A stretch of DNA of 64,000 nucleotides from Butyrivibrio sp. YAB3001 (lineage in GTDB: Bacteria > Bacillota > Clostridia > Lachnospirales > Lachnospiraceae). Under the pieces are notes generated by a model, which saw nothing but the letters and a program-made list of their open reading frames with translations, did not search any database and had not been told where the DNA came from. Numbering within the stretch: the stretch's first letter is position 1; each line of letters begins with the position of its first letter. Location: assembly GCF_900112195.1 (NCBI RefSeq), contig NZ_FOKR01000011.1, forward strand, positions 1 to 64,000, in the 5' to 3' direction. The position numbers and the translations under genes were made by a program. Positions 17,199 to 27,209 of the stretch are shown here, in pieces.

Positions 17199-17956
17199 TC
17201 ATGGAGATTACACTTAATGTAATAAGGGAGAAGATACGTAAAAAGATGCTTTATGTTACAACAGCGCTGGGAATTATTGTTGTAGCTGTTTTTTCTACAG
17301 ATATGGGAAGTCTTACTGTCGGAGGGAGAAGTATAAATGATTATCATGTACTTCTTCCCATACTTATAAATGTCTTAAATTTTCTGAATGGGGCAATAGC
17401 TCTTGCAATTTCATGTTCAACTATTCCATTGGAATACGAAAGGCGAACAAGTCATCTGATATGGTCCAGAGGAATCAGCCAGGGCAGATATCATATGAGC
17501 CTTACAGTGGGAAATCTGGTGACTTCCTGGATTTCAGGAATTATTCTATATATGACACTTGGAGTGTTCGCGGTAATAAAAGGTTACGCAGATATTCTCG
17601 GAAAAATAGCAGTGGCCGCAGTATTTATGATGCTATATGCCGCAATCATCTGCATGCTTACATCGGCTCTTTCAATCAGAATACCTACACTTTTTACAGG
17701 TACGATAATGGTCATCATTTTGGTTTTTGGTGCGTTTAGGAATGCACTTAACCTGCTAACTGCAACTCTCACCGGAATTGGCGCAGTTGTGATAAAAAGA
17801 GCTATCCGGCTTATTCCAAATCTGGCAGGAATCAGCACACAGGCAGGAAATCTGGTCCAGGAAAAGCCATTGAATGCGCATGTGATCATCATGGCGCTTT
17901 TAATGATCTGGATAGCAGGACTTTTGGTAATGATCGTAAAGAGAGAGGAAGCATAA
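17195..17956 (+). CDS. ABC transporter permease, ABC-2 type
   Basis: A 253-residue membrane protein with six predicted helices and the ABC-2 shape: ISCSTIPLEYERRTSHLIWS is the conserved cytoplasmic segment between helices 2 and 3. It couples with the ATPase upstream. Substrate is not evident; the association with a sensor kinase and a membrane-anchored peptidase-like protein would fit peptide or antibiotic export or self-protection (inference). Confidence 0.8.
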   Translation: MIMEITLNVIREKIRKKMLYVTTALGIIVVAVFSTDMGSLTVGGRSINDYHVLLPILINVLNFLNGAIALAISCSTIPLEYERRTSHLIWSRGISQGRYHMSLTVGNLVTSWISGIILYMTLGVFAVIKGYADILGKIAVAAVFMMLYAAIICMLTSALSIRIPTLFTGTIMVIILVFGAFRNALNLLTATLTGIGAVVIKRAIRLIPNLAGISTQAGNLVQEKPLNAHVIIMALLMIWIAGLLVMIVKREEA

Positions 17957-17960
17957 GGGG

Positions 17961-18854
17961 ATGAAAAAGGGTGGATTTGTATTATATATGCTGCTTGGTG
18001 TGACTTTGGTGGTTTCAGGCTTTGCCACAACCGAGAGAGGACTTAAAGAAAACGACAGAGAAATGCTCTATAACGTTGCTGAAGATTATGAAGAACTTGG
18101 GGATATGGGTTTTAAAGGCTTTTATCCCCTTGATTATAAAGTGGCCTTTTCAGATTCTGAGAAGGAAATTCTTGTGAGTTATGATGAAGGAAAATGCAAT
18201 TTTTCAGAGAGAAAAGCTGTCTATGGAGGACTTGTCGGAAGTATCTATCAGGATGGAGATGAGTTCGAGGTTATTGTACCGGAATATGACACCTGGATAA
18301 CTCTTGAAAACTTAAATGACGAGCCTCTTTCTGTAGTTATCTGGCATGAAGGCTTCCATGCATATCAGAATTCTTATCACAAGGCGTATGAAAAAGTTAC
18401 ATCGGAGGTGATTTCGGAAACTGATCTTTCAGAGGTGGTTGATTCAAATATTGAGGGAAAGAAACTGTTCTCAGAGATGTTGAAGGTGTTAGAGCGCATA
18501 ATAACTGATGAAAACTATGGCAACCTAAGAGAAATTGCGATAGAATATAGCAAAATAGCTAATGAGAGAAGGAAACTCTTTGGCGATGAAGTGAATAAAT
18601 CGGAAGATTATTATGTGATGATTGAAGGCACAGCATATTATGTGGAATCACAGGCTGCAAGATTAGAGAACGGCGAAAAATTGTACAGAGATAATTACCT
18701 TGGTACAGCTTCAAAATATGCTGAAGGTAATGCTAAATATTATCGCCTGGGAATGCTGGAGTGTATGCTTTTGGATAAGCTGGCACCTGATTGGAAGGAT
18801 TCTTATGGATTTGACAGAACACTTGATGAAGTGATTGAAGCTTATACACGGTAA
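17961..18854 (+). CDS. Membrane-anchored HEGFH metallopeptidase-like protein
   Basis: A 297-residue protein with an N-terminal signal/anchor helix (residues ~5-22) and an extracytoplasmic domain. IWHEGFHAYQ puts a zinc HExxH motif at residues 129-133, and MIEGTAYYVES supplies a downstream glutamate (residue 222) in the position of a gluzincin third ligand. I do not recognise a named family. It follows the ABC permease by four bases, so processing or degrading the transported molecule is a reasonable inference. Start ATG 17961 has an AAGGGG site. Confidence 0.65.
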   Translation: MKKGGFVLYMLLGVTLVVSGFATTERGLKENDREMLYNVAEDYEELGDMGFKGFYPLDYKVAFSDSEKEILVSYDEGKCNFSERKAVYGGLVGSIYQDGDEFEVIVPEYDTWITLENLNDEPLSVVIWHEGFHAYQNSYHKAYEKVTSEVISETDLSEVVDSNIEGKKLFSEMLKVLERIITDENYGNLREIAIEYSKIANERRKLFGDEVNKSEDYYVMIEGTAYYVESQAARLENGEKLYRDNYLGTASKYAEGNAKYYRLGMLECMLLDKLAPDWKDSYGFDRTLDEVIEAYTR

Positions 18855-18920
18855 GACTGCAGATTTTTCCTCAAGTTGCCCGAAATCATAATACTGCATA
18901 TTAACGGGGATGGAGAAGAT

Positions 18921-19613
18921 ATGGAATACACAGTACTTGGGGCAGACGATGAGGTAGAAATACTTGATTCGCTGGAATTATTTTTAGGTAAAGAAGGAAT
19001 AAGACTTATCAAGGCCGATAATGGGATATCGGCCTTGGAGTTGTTCAAGGAAAAAAAGCCAAATATGCTGCTGATTGATGTTATGATGCCGGGGCTTGAT
19101 GGCTTTTCAGTTCTTAGAAAAGTTCGCGAAATAAGTCACGTTCCTGTTATTATGCTTACTGCAAAGGCTGAGGATTATGATAAGATTCTCGGCCTTGAGC
19201 TTGGCGCAGATGATTATATTTCAAAACCATTTAACCCTATGGAGGTTGTAGCCAGAATTAAAGCGCAACTTCGAAGAAACTACGATTACCATGAGAAATT
19301 TGACAAGGTTTACAAAGCTTTTGGAATAGAACTTAATACAGATGCAAAATCTGTAACAGCCGGGGGAGAGAGCATCGCACTTACTGGTACGGAATACAAA
19401 ATATTAGAACTACTTATGCCTCATCCGGGGCATATTTTTACCAAGCAACAGATATCAGAGTATGCATGGGAGAATGACTACGCTGCGGATGATAGCACAA
19501 TTATGGTGCATATAAGTAATCTCAGAAATAAGCTAAAGAAGGCAGATAAAGAAGCTTCGATGATCAAGGCGGTCAAGGGGCTTGGTTATAAATTTGAGAA
19601 AGAAAAAAGCTGA
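18921..19613 (+). CDS. OmpR-family response regulator
   Basis: A 230-residue regulator: receiver domain with acidic pocket ADDEVE, phosphoacceptor LLIDVMMPGLDG and switch lysine SKPFNP, then an OmpR/PhoB winged helix ending in MVHISNLRNKLKKA and VKGLGYKFEK. ATG 18921 is preferred over an upstream in-frame start. The sensor kinase starts 3 bases downstream. It probably controls the ABC/peptidase genes just before it. Confidence 0.92.
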   Translation: MEYTVLGADDEVEILDSLELFLGKEGIRLIKADNGISALELFKEKKPNMLLIDVMMPGLDGFSVLRKVREISHVPVIMLTAKAEDYDKILGLELGADDYISKPFNPMEVVARIKAQLRRNYDYHEKFDKVYKAFGIELNTDAKSVTAGGESIALTGTEYKILELLMPHPGHIFTKQQISEYAWENDYAADDSTIMVHISNLRNKLKKADKEASMIKAVKGLGYKFEKEKS

Positions 19614-19615
19614 TT

Positions 19616-21040
19616 ATGATGAAAAAGAGAGCAAAACAGAAAAGTATTTTTTCAAGGCTTGTAAAAAGCTATATTTTGTTTCTTATTGTGACAATTATTC
19701 TGTATCTCGCTGTAGCTATAGCATTATTGATGTATCTGGGAAATGGGAGACTTGGTAACGCTTCACCGCAGACAGTTGTTAAGTACGATGGAACGATTAC
19801 CGATATGGAAGTTCTGGAGCGCATCGGGGGATGGGTTGAGGAGCTTGACGAAAACGGAAAAGTAGTTGATGTCGTAGGAGAGAAAAAAACAGATAAATAC
19901 AGTTATGATATTCCGGAATTGGCAAACTTACTTGATATGGGATATGTGGCATATAACAGTAACGGACTTATCATAAGTCAGTACGATTCTTCTGAAAAAA
20001 AGGCATACTCAGCATGTGCAAGATATGTTGGAAATACGAAACGTGTATTTCTTGTCTTTTATCCCGCGGATATGGTGACATACAGAATGTCATACATGCT
20101 CTCAAATGAAAATGGGAGAATGGATCTGGGATTTCTCGCTATTTTTGCTGTGCTTTTCATTGCTGAGATTGTCGGAATCAGTTTTTATTTAAAAAGGCAT
20201 ATAGAAATGCCGCTTAAGTTTCTGATGCAGGGAATGGATGAAGTAAGCGCAGGAAAAAGAAATGTGGTCATAGACTATATTACTGACAAGGAATTTGAGG
20301 GTATCAGAGAAAGATTTAACAGCATGGCTGAAAAGCTAAAGGAGAGTGAAGATAAAAGGCATCAGGTGGAGCAGAGCAGAAATCTGATGCTTCTTGAGCT
20401 TGCTCATGATATAAAAAATCCTATCGCTTCCATAAAGGGAAGTATTTGTGCACTTGAGGAAGGAATTGTTCCAAAAGAGAAAATAGACGATTATTACAAG
20501 ACTATTGAGATGAAGGCTGAAAGGATAAGGGCTCTTACTGAGGACATAAATACCAGTCTTAAGATGGAGAGTGATGATTATAAGCTGAATCTTGAGAATA
20601 CAGATATATGCGAGCTTGTGCGCAGGATCTGTGCTGAGTTTTATGAGGAGATTACTGCAACAGGAAAAGAATTTGATATCGACATACCTGACGAGCCGAT
20701 TTTTACTGAAGTAGATACACAGCTTTTTAGAAGGGCAATCAATAATCTTCTTGGTAATGCAAATAAGTATAATGAGACCGGTAATAATATAGGCGTAAGA
20801 GTATATGGTGACTTGGGCAGGCTTACAATTGATGTTTATGATGACGGCGAAGCTATAGCGAAGGATTTTGCCGTAAGGATGTTTGATTCATTTTCAAGAG
20901 GGGATACGACCAGAAAAACCGACGGAGGCACAGGACTTGGACTGGCAATTTCCCGCAAAATCGTTGAAAAACATCATGGCACGCTTGAATATAAACGGGA
21001 TGCGGGTAAGAATTATTTTACTATTCAGATGATGACATGA
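19616..21040 (+). CDS. Membrane sensor histidine kinase
   Basis: A 474-residue HisKA-type kinase with two membrane helices (residues ~15-40 and ~170-192) bracketing an extracytoplasmic sensor domain, a HAMP-like linker, the H-box LELAHDIKNPIASIKGS, N-box RRAINNLLGNANKYN, and G-boxes DVYDDGEAI and GGTGLGLAISRKI. It is the partner of the OmpR-type regulator directly upstream. The signal is unknown. Confidence 0.9.
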   Translation: MMKKRAKQKSIFSRLVKSYILFLIVTIILYLAVAIALLMYLGNGRLGNASPQTVVKYDGTITDMEVLERIGGWVEELDENGKVVDVVGEKKTDKYSYDIPELANLLDMGYVAYNSNGLIISQYDSSEKKAYSACARYVGNTKRVFLVFYPADMVTYRMSYMLSNENGRMDLGFLAIFAVLFIAEIVGISFYLKRHIEMPLKFLMQGMDEVSAGKRNVVIDYITDKEFEGIRERFNSMAEKLKESEDKRHQVEQSRNLMLLELAHDIKNPIASIKGSICALEEGIVPKEKIDDYYKTIEMKAERIRALTEDINTSLKMESDDYKLNLENTDICELVRRICAEFYEEITATGKEFDIDIPDEPIFTEVDTQLFRRAINNLLGNANKYNETGNNIGVRVYGDLGRLTIDVYDDGEAIAKDFAVRMFDSFSRGDTTRKTDGGTGLGLAISRKIVEKHHGTLEYKRDAGKNYFTIQMMT

Positions 21041-21062
21041 CAAAGAAAATGTGGGTTAACTT

Positions 21063-21809
21063 ATGAAAAAGAGATTGATATGGCTGATGCTTAGCGGAAT
21101 ATGTCTATTGTATTCCGTGAGTATATACTTTGTGGGAAGTGGGACTTTTTCTTTTGTGATATGGCTTGTTGGAGCATTGTTCTTTGGAACATTATTCTGG
21201 CTTTCCGGGCAGGATAGATGGAAAAAGATTCCGGTACCGGTGCGAAGGATAGCTTATGCCTGTATAGCTGTAGTGATGGTTGTTTTTATCTTATGTATGT
21301 CAGCTATGATAAGCCATTTTAATGATAATGGGGCGAATGATCTTGATTACATAGTTGTCCTTGGTGCACAGATGAGAAATAGCGGACCGAGCATAATATT
21401 TAAATACAGACTTGACGCTGCTTATGAATATCTTTTACAGAATCCGGATACAATGTGCATTGTCTCCGGTGCTAAAGGGGCTAACGAGTTAGTAAGTGAA
21501 GGCGAAGGCGGAAAAGAGTATCTGATTTCAAAAGGAATTGATGAAAATAGGATTATTGCTGAAACTAATGCAGTAGATACAGTTCAGAATATAGTTAATT
21601 CTTTGGATATCATAGGTAATAGTAAGGATGTAAAGATTGGTGTTGTGACTAATAATTTCCATGTGTTTCGGGGAGTTCATATCGCTAAGAAGCTTACAGA
21701 CAGTGAGGTATATGGAATAGCCGCATATACAGTTCCCTGGTATCTTCCAAACAATATGGTCAGAGAATGCTTCGGTATTTTGAGGGATATAAAGAAGTTG
21801 GGGATGTAG
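21063..21809 (+). CDS. DUF218 (YdcF/SanA/ElyC-like) membrane protein
   Basis: A 248-residue protein with three N-terminal helices (residues ~5-95) and a C-terminal DUF218 domain: DYIVVLGAQMRNSGPS, CIVSGAKG, the EGGKEYLISKGIDENRI segment and VTNNFHVFRG. DUF218 proteins such as ElyC and SanA act in envelope integrity; a precise reaction is not established. It follows the kinase by 22 bases and ends the unit before a hairpin terminator. Confidence 0.85.
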   Translation: MKKRLIWLMLSGICLLYSVSIYFVGSGTFSFVIWLVGALFFGTLFWLSGQDRWKKIPVPVRRIAYACIAVVMVVFILCMSAMISHFNDNGANDLDYIVVLGAQMRNSGPSIIFKYRLDAAYEYLLQNPDTMCIVSGAKGANELVSEGEGGKEYLISKGIDENRIIAETNAVDTVQNIVNSLDIIGNSKDVKIGVVTNNFHVFRGVHIAKKLTDSEVYGIAAYTVPWYLPNNMVRECFGILRDIKKLGM

Positions 21810-21813
21810 AAAA

Positions 21814-21860
21814 AAAGGGCATAATGTGCATCATGCCTGCATGAATGCATTATGCCCTTT
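21814..21860 (+). terminator. Hairpin after the DUF218 gene
   Basis: AAAGGGCATAATG-TGCA (21814-21830) pairs with TGCATTATGCCCTTT (21846-21860). The stem is long and could serve both strands, although the T-run is short. Confidence 0.65.
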
Positions 21861-22012
21861 GAATGTATTATAGCCTACGCTTACTAACTCTAGCAGATAA
21901 GCAATACTGTGTCAAATTCCAATTGTTTTTGTGCTAAAATAGGAGAAATGGACTGTGATCGTGATTAGTTACGGTTCAGTATCTGTTTCATTATATTGTT
22001 CTGTGGGGAGTA

Positions 22013-23773
22013 ATGATGGGGAGATTAAAGAGAATAATTTCGGTTGTTTTTTCGTTGCTATTGGTAATCTGTACTCTATGTAGTTGCAGATTGCCTTATT
22101 TTGATGATACGCGCACTCAGGGGGAAAAGAAGTATCCTGAGTTTATTACAATAGATGTCTTTGATGTGCAGTCAAACACCAGAGGAATCCAGCGGGGATG
22201 GTTTGCCAAGCTCGTCCGCGATAAGTTTAATATGCAGCTCAATATCATAGCTCCCAATAAAGAAGAACATGGAAACGCTATTTTCGAGAGCATGAGAGCT
22301 TCCGGAAATATTGGAGATATTATATTCATCGGCGCGGATGATGGAAATCTCCGGGAATTGGTAAGAGAAGGTCTTATTCTTGATATGACAGATTATATAG
22401 ATGGCAGTGAGAACCTTCTTAAATATGAGGATCAGATAAGGCTTACTTCAGCAAATTCCGATGCTGAGGGCTTATTTGCAATTCCAAGTGAGATTTCCTC
22501 CAATACGAAAGTTGGGGAAGCAGATTTCAGTGAGCCCACCAATGCACCTTCTATTAGATGGGATCTCTATAGAGAGCTGGGATACCCGGAAGTTAATACC
22601 CTGGAGGATATTTTGCCTGTGCTTTCCGGGATGCAGGAAAATGCAGGTAAAAGCGATAGCGGGGATGATGTCTATGCTTTTAGTCTTTTTTCAGACTGGG
22701 ACGGCGGCATAATGCAAAATGCCGGAGCTATTACATCGCTTTATGGATATGATGTTTTGGGATTTGTTCTGATGAATCCTGAAACCGGAGAAATGGAGAG
22801 TATAGCAGATGAGAATTCGGCTTATTTCAGAGCCCTTAATTTCTTTTTTGAGGCAAATGCCATGGGACTTGTGGATCCTGATTCTCCTTATCAAAGCTAT
22901 GACAAGGTTGCTTCAAAATACAGAGATGGAGCGGTTCTTTATTCATTTTGGCCCTGGATGGGGCAGTCTTTGTACAATTCTGAAACAAGACTTCGTGAAG
23001 GAAAGGGCTTTGCATCGCTCAGAATAAAGGATGCAAGCTATGTGACCTGGGGAAATGACCCCGGTGGAAAGCAAAGTTTTTGCATGATGATAGGAAAAAA
23101 TACCAAGGACCCGCAGAGAATGGTGGATTTTGCCAACTGGCTTTTTTCCAAAGAGGGAATTGAGTGCAGCGGTTCGCCCACTGGTGATTTCAGAGGGCCA
23201 GAGGGGCTGACTTGGGAAATGACGGAAGATGGGCCTAAGTTTACCGAATTTGGCATAAAAGCATTCATTGACATGGAAGAGAATCTTGAGGTTCCTGAAG
23301 AATACGGGGGCGGGCTATGGAGTCAGGGAGTATCCGCTCTTAATTTCAAACCTGTTGATGTTCAGGATAGCGATGAAAACGGTGTTCCTTATCGTTATCA
23401 GCTGTGGGATGACTATGCCACCCGCAGCAAGACTGTGGTATACAGCGATTGGAGCAAATTATACGGAACAGATAAAGAACCTATAGCCTATTTTAAGGAA
23501 CAGGATATGCTTACAATAATTCCCGGTGTTGAGTGGGGAGGTTTTGTTTATCCTGAGTATCTTCAGACAATTGAAGATCAGTGCAGGCAAACAATAGTTG
23601 ACCACTCATGGAAAATGATATTTGCGTCTTCCAGGGCTGAGTATGACCTTCTTAAAAAGGAGCTTATCAGCACTTTGGATAAACTTGGGTTTGATCAGGT
23701 TTTGGAACATAATATGAAGGCTGCAAAAGAAAAACAGTTATTGTTTGATGCCGCATTTAAGGGGGATACGTAA
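22013..23773 (+). CDS. Sugar ABC transporter substrate-binding lipoprotein
   Basis: A 586-residue lipoprotein with a lipobox at LCSCRL and a family 1 solute-binding fold of the long LplA/YtcQ type that binds oligosaccharides. It is a clear paralogue of the binding protein at 28183: compare IDVFDVQSNTRGIQRGWFAK here with LDVYDQLANYSGEQTGWFGK there. It overlaps the sensor kinase by one base, so it may report ligand to the kinase while the second copy feeds the transporter (inference). Confidence 0.87.
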   Translation: MMGRLKRIISVVFSLLLVICTLCSCRLPYFDDTRTQGEKKYPEFITIDVFDVQSNTRGIQRGWFAKLVRDKFNMQLNIIAPNKEEHGNAIFESMRASGNIGDIIFIGADDGNLRELVREGLILDMTDYIDGSENLLKYEDQIRLTSANSDAEGLFAIPSEISSNTKVGEADFSEPTNAPSIRWDLYRELGYPEVNTLEDILPVLSGMQENAGKSDSGDDVYAFSLFSDWDGGIMQNAGAITSLYGYDVLGFVLMNPETGEMESIADENSAYFRALNFFFEANAMGLVDPDSPYQSYDKVASKYRDGAVLYSFWPWMGQSLYNSETRLREGKGFASLRIKDASYVTWGNDPGGKQSFCMMIGKNTKDPQRMVDFANWLFSKEGIECSGSPTGDFRGPEGLTWEMTEDGPKFTEFGIKAFIDMEENLEVPEEYGGGLWSQGVSALNFKPVDVQDSDENGVPYRYQLWDDYATRSKTVVYSDWSKLYGTDKEPIAYFKEQDMLTIIPGVEWGGFVYPEYLQTIEDQCRQTIVDHSWKMIFASSRAEYDLLKKELISTLDKLGFDQVLEHNMKAAKEKQLLFDAAFKGDT

Positions 23774-25659
23774 TGCACCGGGGACGCGTTGGCGGTCAGA
23801 TGTACCGCGTTTTGATATTTGCCCTTTTAATTCCAATGGCCATTATAGGAGTAATGTCAATCTCGATTCTTATGGGCCAGATGAAGAATAGATATGAGGA
23901 ACAGGCAAGGGCAGAGAATATCAGAATTAAATCAATAGTATTTGATATTACCTCAATTGTTTATACCAGTCTGGAACCGATTATTTCTTCACAGGAATAT
24001 AGGGATATGTTTTCGTCAGACAGTTATGCTGTTGTTACTAAGGGCAGATATGATGCCCTTGATGCGGCAGTTTCTTCTATCATAAGGACCACAGCAGCAA
24101 TTTCCTCCATCAATATATATACCAATAACCCCAAGGTTCCAACGGGCAATCATGTGATAAATGTTGGTATCAGCGGCGCTGAAAGATTTGGAGAAAATGC
24201 GGATAAAGCAGCGGGAAGTGGAGTTACTGATGATCCCTTCAGCAGGTTTGAGTGGTACAACGACATTGATCATTCTGCATGGGATTCCTATACCTGTATT
24301 CATGTGCCGCTAAATGAATATGAGAATGACTATGAGCTTGCACTTGTGCGGCGCTTTAATACAGGTTCTTCTGACAACAGAGCTTACATCGTTGTGACGG
24401 TTAGCACAAACTATTTAAGGAACAGACTGCTTACAACGGATAATTACATGCTCATAAGTCTGGATAAACATCCTGTATTTTTTTCCTCCAATTACAATGA
24501 GCGTGAGATAGAAATGCCGGAGTTTGAAGGCAATGGTGTAGATGAGTACAATTATATGGGTGATATGATGCTGGATGGAAAGCTTGCTCTTACCTGTATT
24601 TCCAGTTTTGTGCCCTATAAAATATCTTCAAGATTTTTTGTCCTTATAGGAGATTATAATGCGCATGAAGCCATAAAAGATATCATGAGAGGCTTTATTC
24701 TGGTTTTGCTTCTTGCATTGATAGTTCCATTTGTAATAGTTGTTCTTTATTCAAGGTATTTTACGACCAGGGTAAATACTCTGAGAGAAGCCATGCACAG
24801 AGCCAGTATAGGTGATTACGATATTATTGAGAATATAAGCGGAGACGATGAGCTGACTGATACCTTTATGGATTTAAAGGCTACAACACAGCAGATAAGA
24901 GAGCAGGAAGCTAAGTTCTATGAGACAAGGATCCATGAGCAGCAGCTTATTAATATGCAGCAAAATATGGAATTTAAGATGCTCTCCGGGCAGATCAATC
25001 CGCACTTTTTATATAATACTCTTGAGGCTATCCGGATGCAGGCCATTAGAGGAGGGGACAGAGGCGTCGCAACCAGCGTCAAGTATCTTGCCAAAATAAT
25101 GCATTATGTTCTTGAGAGTACAGGAAAGTCAACTGCAACTCTTGCGGAGGAACTTACGCATGTGGAGAGCTATCTGCAGATTCAAAGGCTTCGCTTTGGA
25201 GAACGCATCAACTGGAATTTCTATATAGCGGAGGATTTTGATACTTCCAGGTATTTCTTACTGCCGCTTCTTTTGCAGCCTATAGTAGAAAATGCCGTAA
25301 GTCACGGATTTAAGGACATGGATCAGAATGGACATATCAGCATAATCGTTGAATTAGGCGGTGAGGAGCTCCTTATCACGGTAAATGATGATGGAAAGGG
25401 GATGAGCCCGCAACAGGTTAAAGAACTGAATTCTTCCATAAATGAAAAGAGACAGGAAAATGATGGGAAAGGTGCGGAGAGTATCGGACTTTATAACATC
25501 AACCAGAGAATCAAATATTTTTACGGAGGTGATTATGGTCTGAAAATCAGATCAAATCAGGGAAAAGGCACCAGCGTTGAATTGAGACTTCCTATAAACA
25601 CATATGATTCTGATAAATGTACAAAAAGTACAGTGAATTATGTAGGATTAACAGGGTAA
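23773..25659 (+). CDS. LytS/YesM-type sensor histidine kinase
   Basis: A 628-residue kinase with an N-terminal helix (~15-35), a large extracytoplasmic sensor region, a second helix (~310-330), a HAMP segment, then the His_kinase domain (PF06580) with GQINPHFLYNTLEAIRMQA as the phospho-site and NDDGKGMSPQ plus SIGLYNINQRIKYFYG in the ATPase part. This is the YesM class that works with AraC-type YesN regulators on carbohydrate operons. Its partner is at 30129, at the far end of the locus. Confidence 0.9.
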   Translation: MHRGRVGGQMYRVLIFALLIPMAIIGVMSISILMGQMKNRYEEQARAENIRIKSIVFDITSIVYTSLEPIISSQEYRDMFSSDSYAVVTKGRYDALDAAVSSIIRTTAAISSINIYTNNPKVPTGNHVINVGISGAERFGENADKAAGSGVTDDPFSRFEWYNDIDHSAWDSYTCIHVPLNEYENDYELALVRRFNTGSSDNRAYIVVTVSTNYLRNRLLTTDNYMLISLDKHPVFFSSNYNEREIEMPEFEGNGVDEYNYMGDMMLDGKLALTCISSFVPYKISSRFFVLIGDYNAHEAIKDIMRGFILVLLLALIVPFVIVVLYSRYFTTRVNTLREAMHRASIGDYDIIENISGDDELTDTFMDLKATTQQIREQEAKFYETRIHEQQLINMQQNMEFKMLSGQINPHFLYNTLEAIRMQAIRGGDRGVATSVKYLAKIMHYVLESTGKSTATLAEELTHVESYLQIQRLRFGERINWNFYIAEDFDTSRYFLLPLLLQPIVENAVSHGFKDMDQNGHISIIVELGGEELLITVNDDGKGMSPQQVKELNSSINEKRQENDGKGAESIGLYNINQRIKYFYGGDYGLKIRSNQGKGTSVELRLPINTYDSDKCTKSTVNYVGLTG

Positions 25660-25681
25660 TAAATTAACAGATTATTGTATA

Positions 25682-25730
25682 AAATTGCATTTGTAAGCGA
25701 TGCTTTTTGGCTTGCAGGTGCAATTTTTTT
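25682..25730 (+). terminator. Internal terminator between kinase and permease genes
   Basis: A stem of about 16 pairs with some G-U (25682-25697 with 25711-25726), closed by a 13-base loop, runs directly into seven T. It separates the kinase gene from the transporter genes in the same direction, so the two parts are probably expressed at different levels. Confidence 0.8.
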
Positions 25731-25760
25731 GTAGCATGCGCTAATTGGGGGAGGGGAAAA

Positions 25761-27197
25761 GTGTCTAAAGAAAAATTGGCGAAATATGTCTATTACCCAT
25801 TTCGGGCAATCTCTGTACTGCTTTTGGTGGTTCTGTTTTTTCCGGCGCTTAATGTTGCCAGAATAAGCGGCCTGATCAATAGGAGTATTTCTCTTCTTAC
25901 AACAGGATTTTCGTACGGGAACTTAATTTCCAATTTTGGAAGAGCCTTTAAAAAAGGTTGGGTCATGGAATCTACCTTGAGGCTTCTGAATGTATCAAGT
26001 TTGATAATATGCCTTGGAATTATAGCCTGTGCTGTTGGCGCCTGTTTATCCCTTGGAAACAGAAAATGCAAGTTCTTGGGGAATCTTACCAATGTAGTCG
26101 GTTCACTGGTTTCAACATTTGCAATGGCAGGTGTTTGGAGTGCTTACCAGCAGATGGCGGCAACTACAAAGCCTTCCAAGATTGAGCCAATGTTTCCGGG
26201 ATTCTTCTTTGTTATGCTTGGAATGCTTGTGCTGATGGTTTTGATTTCTGTCTTTGAGATATATCTGGTGGGAAAGCCGGCTAAGGATGAGAAGTTTGAG
26301 ATGGAAACGAAATTCAGATTGTTCCTTATGTTTCTTCCCTTTATCCTTTTGACTTTTGTTTTCAGCTATCTGCCACTATGGGGATGGAGATATGCTTTTT
26401 TTGACTACAAAGCCGGCGATACCTTATCAATGGAAAACTTTGTTGGTTTTAAGTGGTTTCAACAGCTGATACGAAACAGATCCACCACCAAAGATATCCT
26501 TAATGTTATGAAGAATACCCTGGCTATGAGCGGACTTGGAATTGCTACAAGTTGGGTTCCAATGGCTTTTGCGATTTTTCTTTCTGAAATAAAAAATGAC
26601 AGATTCAGAAGAGTAGTTCAAACCTTTACAACGATTCCTAATTTCATCAGCTGGGTTTTGGTGTTTGCTATTGCTTTCTGTATCTTTTCCACAGATGGTT
26701 TTATAAGTTCTTTTATGATGAACCTTGGAATCTGGACGGAGGGAAAGAATTTCCTTATGGATGGGTCCCACACCTGGATAAAAATGCTTCTCTGGGGACT
26801 ATGGAAGGGACTTGGCTGGAGCGCCATTATCTATATTGCAGGAATTGCAGGTATAGACCAGCAGCTGTATGAAGCGGCAATTGTAGATGGTGCGGGACGA
26901 TTCCAGAAAATGTGGCATGTAACAGTGCCGGGACTTATGCCCACTTTTTATGTGCTTCTTCTCATGGCGGTGGCAGGAATACTCTCAAACGGAATGGATC
27001 AGTACCTTGTATTTGAAAACTCTTCAAATACAGCACAGATCATGGTCTTGGATCTTTATGTTTACAAGATGGGTATCGTTAAAGGAGCCATTCCATTATC
27101 CACAGTGGTGGGTATGCTTAAATCTGTCATAAGTGTAACGCTTTTGTATGGAGCTAATACCATATCCAAAGTAATCAGAGGAGAGACTATAGTTTGA
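25761..27197 (+). CDS. LplB-like sugar ABC permease with extra N-terminal membrane domain
   Basis: A 478-residue permease. The C-terminal ~300 residues are a standard LplB/UgpA-like BPD domain with the EAA loop YEAAIVDGAGRFQKMWHVTV. The first ~170 residues add about four membrane helices that ordinary family members (about 300 residues) lack. I chose GTG 25761, which has GGGGAGGGG in front; the longer frame has no ribosome site. It pairs with the permease at 27210. Confidence 0.85.
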   Translation: MSKEKLAKYVYYPFRAISVLLLVVLFFPALNVARISGLINRSISLLTTGFSYGNLISNFGRAFKKGWVMESTLRLLNVSSLIICLGIIACAVGACLSLGNRKCKFLGNLTNVVGSLVSTFAMAGVWSAYQQMAATTKPSKIEPMFPGFFFVMLGMLVLMVLISVFEIYLVGKPAKDEKFEMETKFRLFLMFLPFILLTFVFSYLPLWGWRYAFFDYKAGDTLSMENFVGFKWFQQLIRNRSTTKDILNVMKNTLAMSGLGIATSWVPMAFAIFLSEIKNDRFRRVVQTFTTIPNFISWVLVFAIAFCIFSTDGFISSFMMNLGIWTEGKNFLMDGSHTWIKMLLWGLWKGLGWSAIIYIAGIAGIDQQLYEAAIVDGAGRFQKMWHVTVPGLMPTFYVLLLMAVAGILSNGMDQYLVFENSSNTAQIMVLDLYVYKMGIVKGAIPLSTVVGMLKSVISVTLLYGANTISKVIRGETIV

Positions 27198-27209
27198 TGA
27201 GGGGATGAA

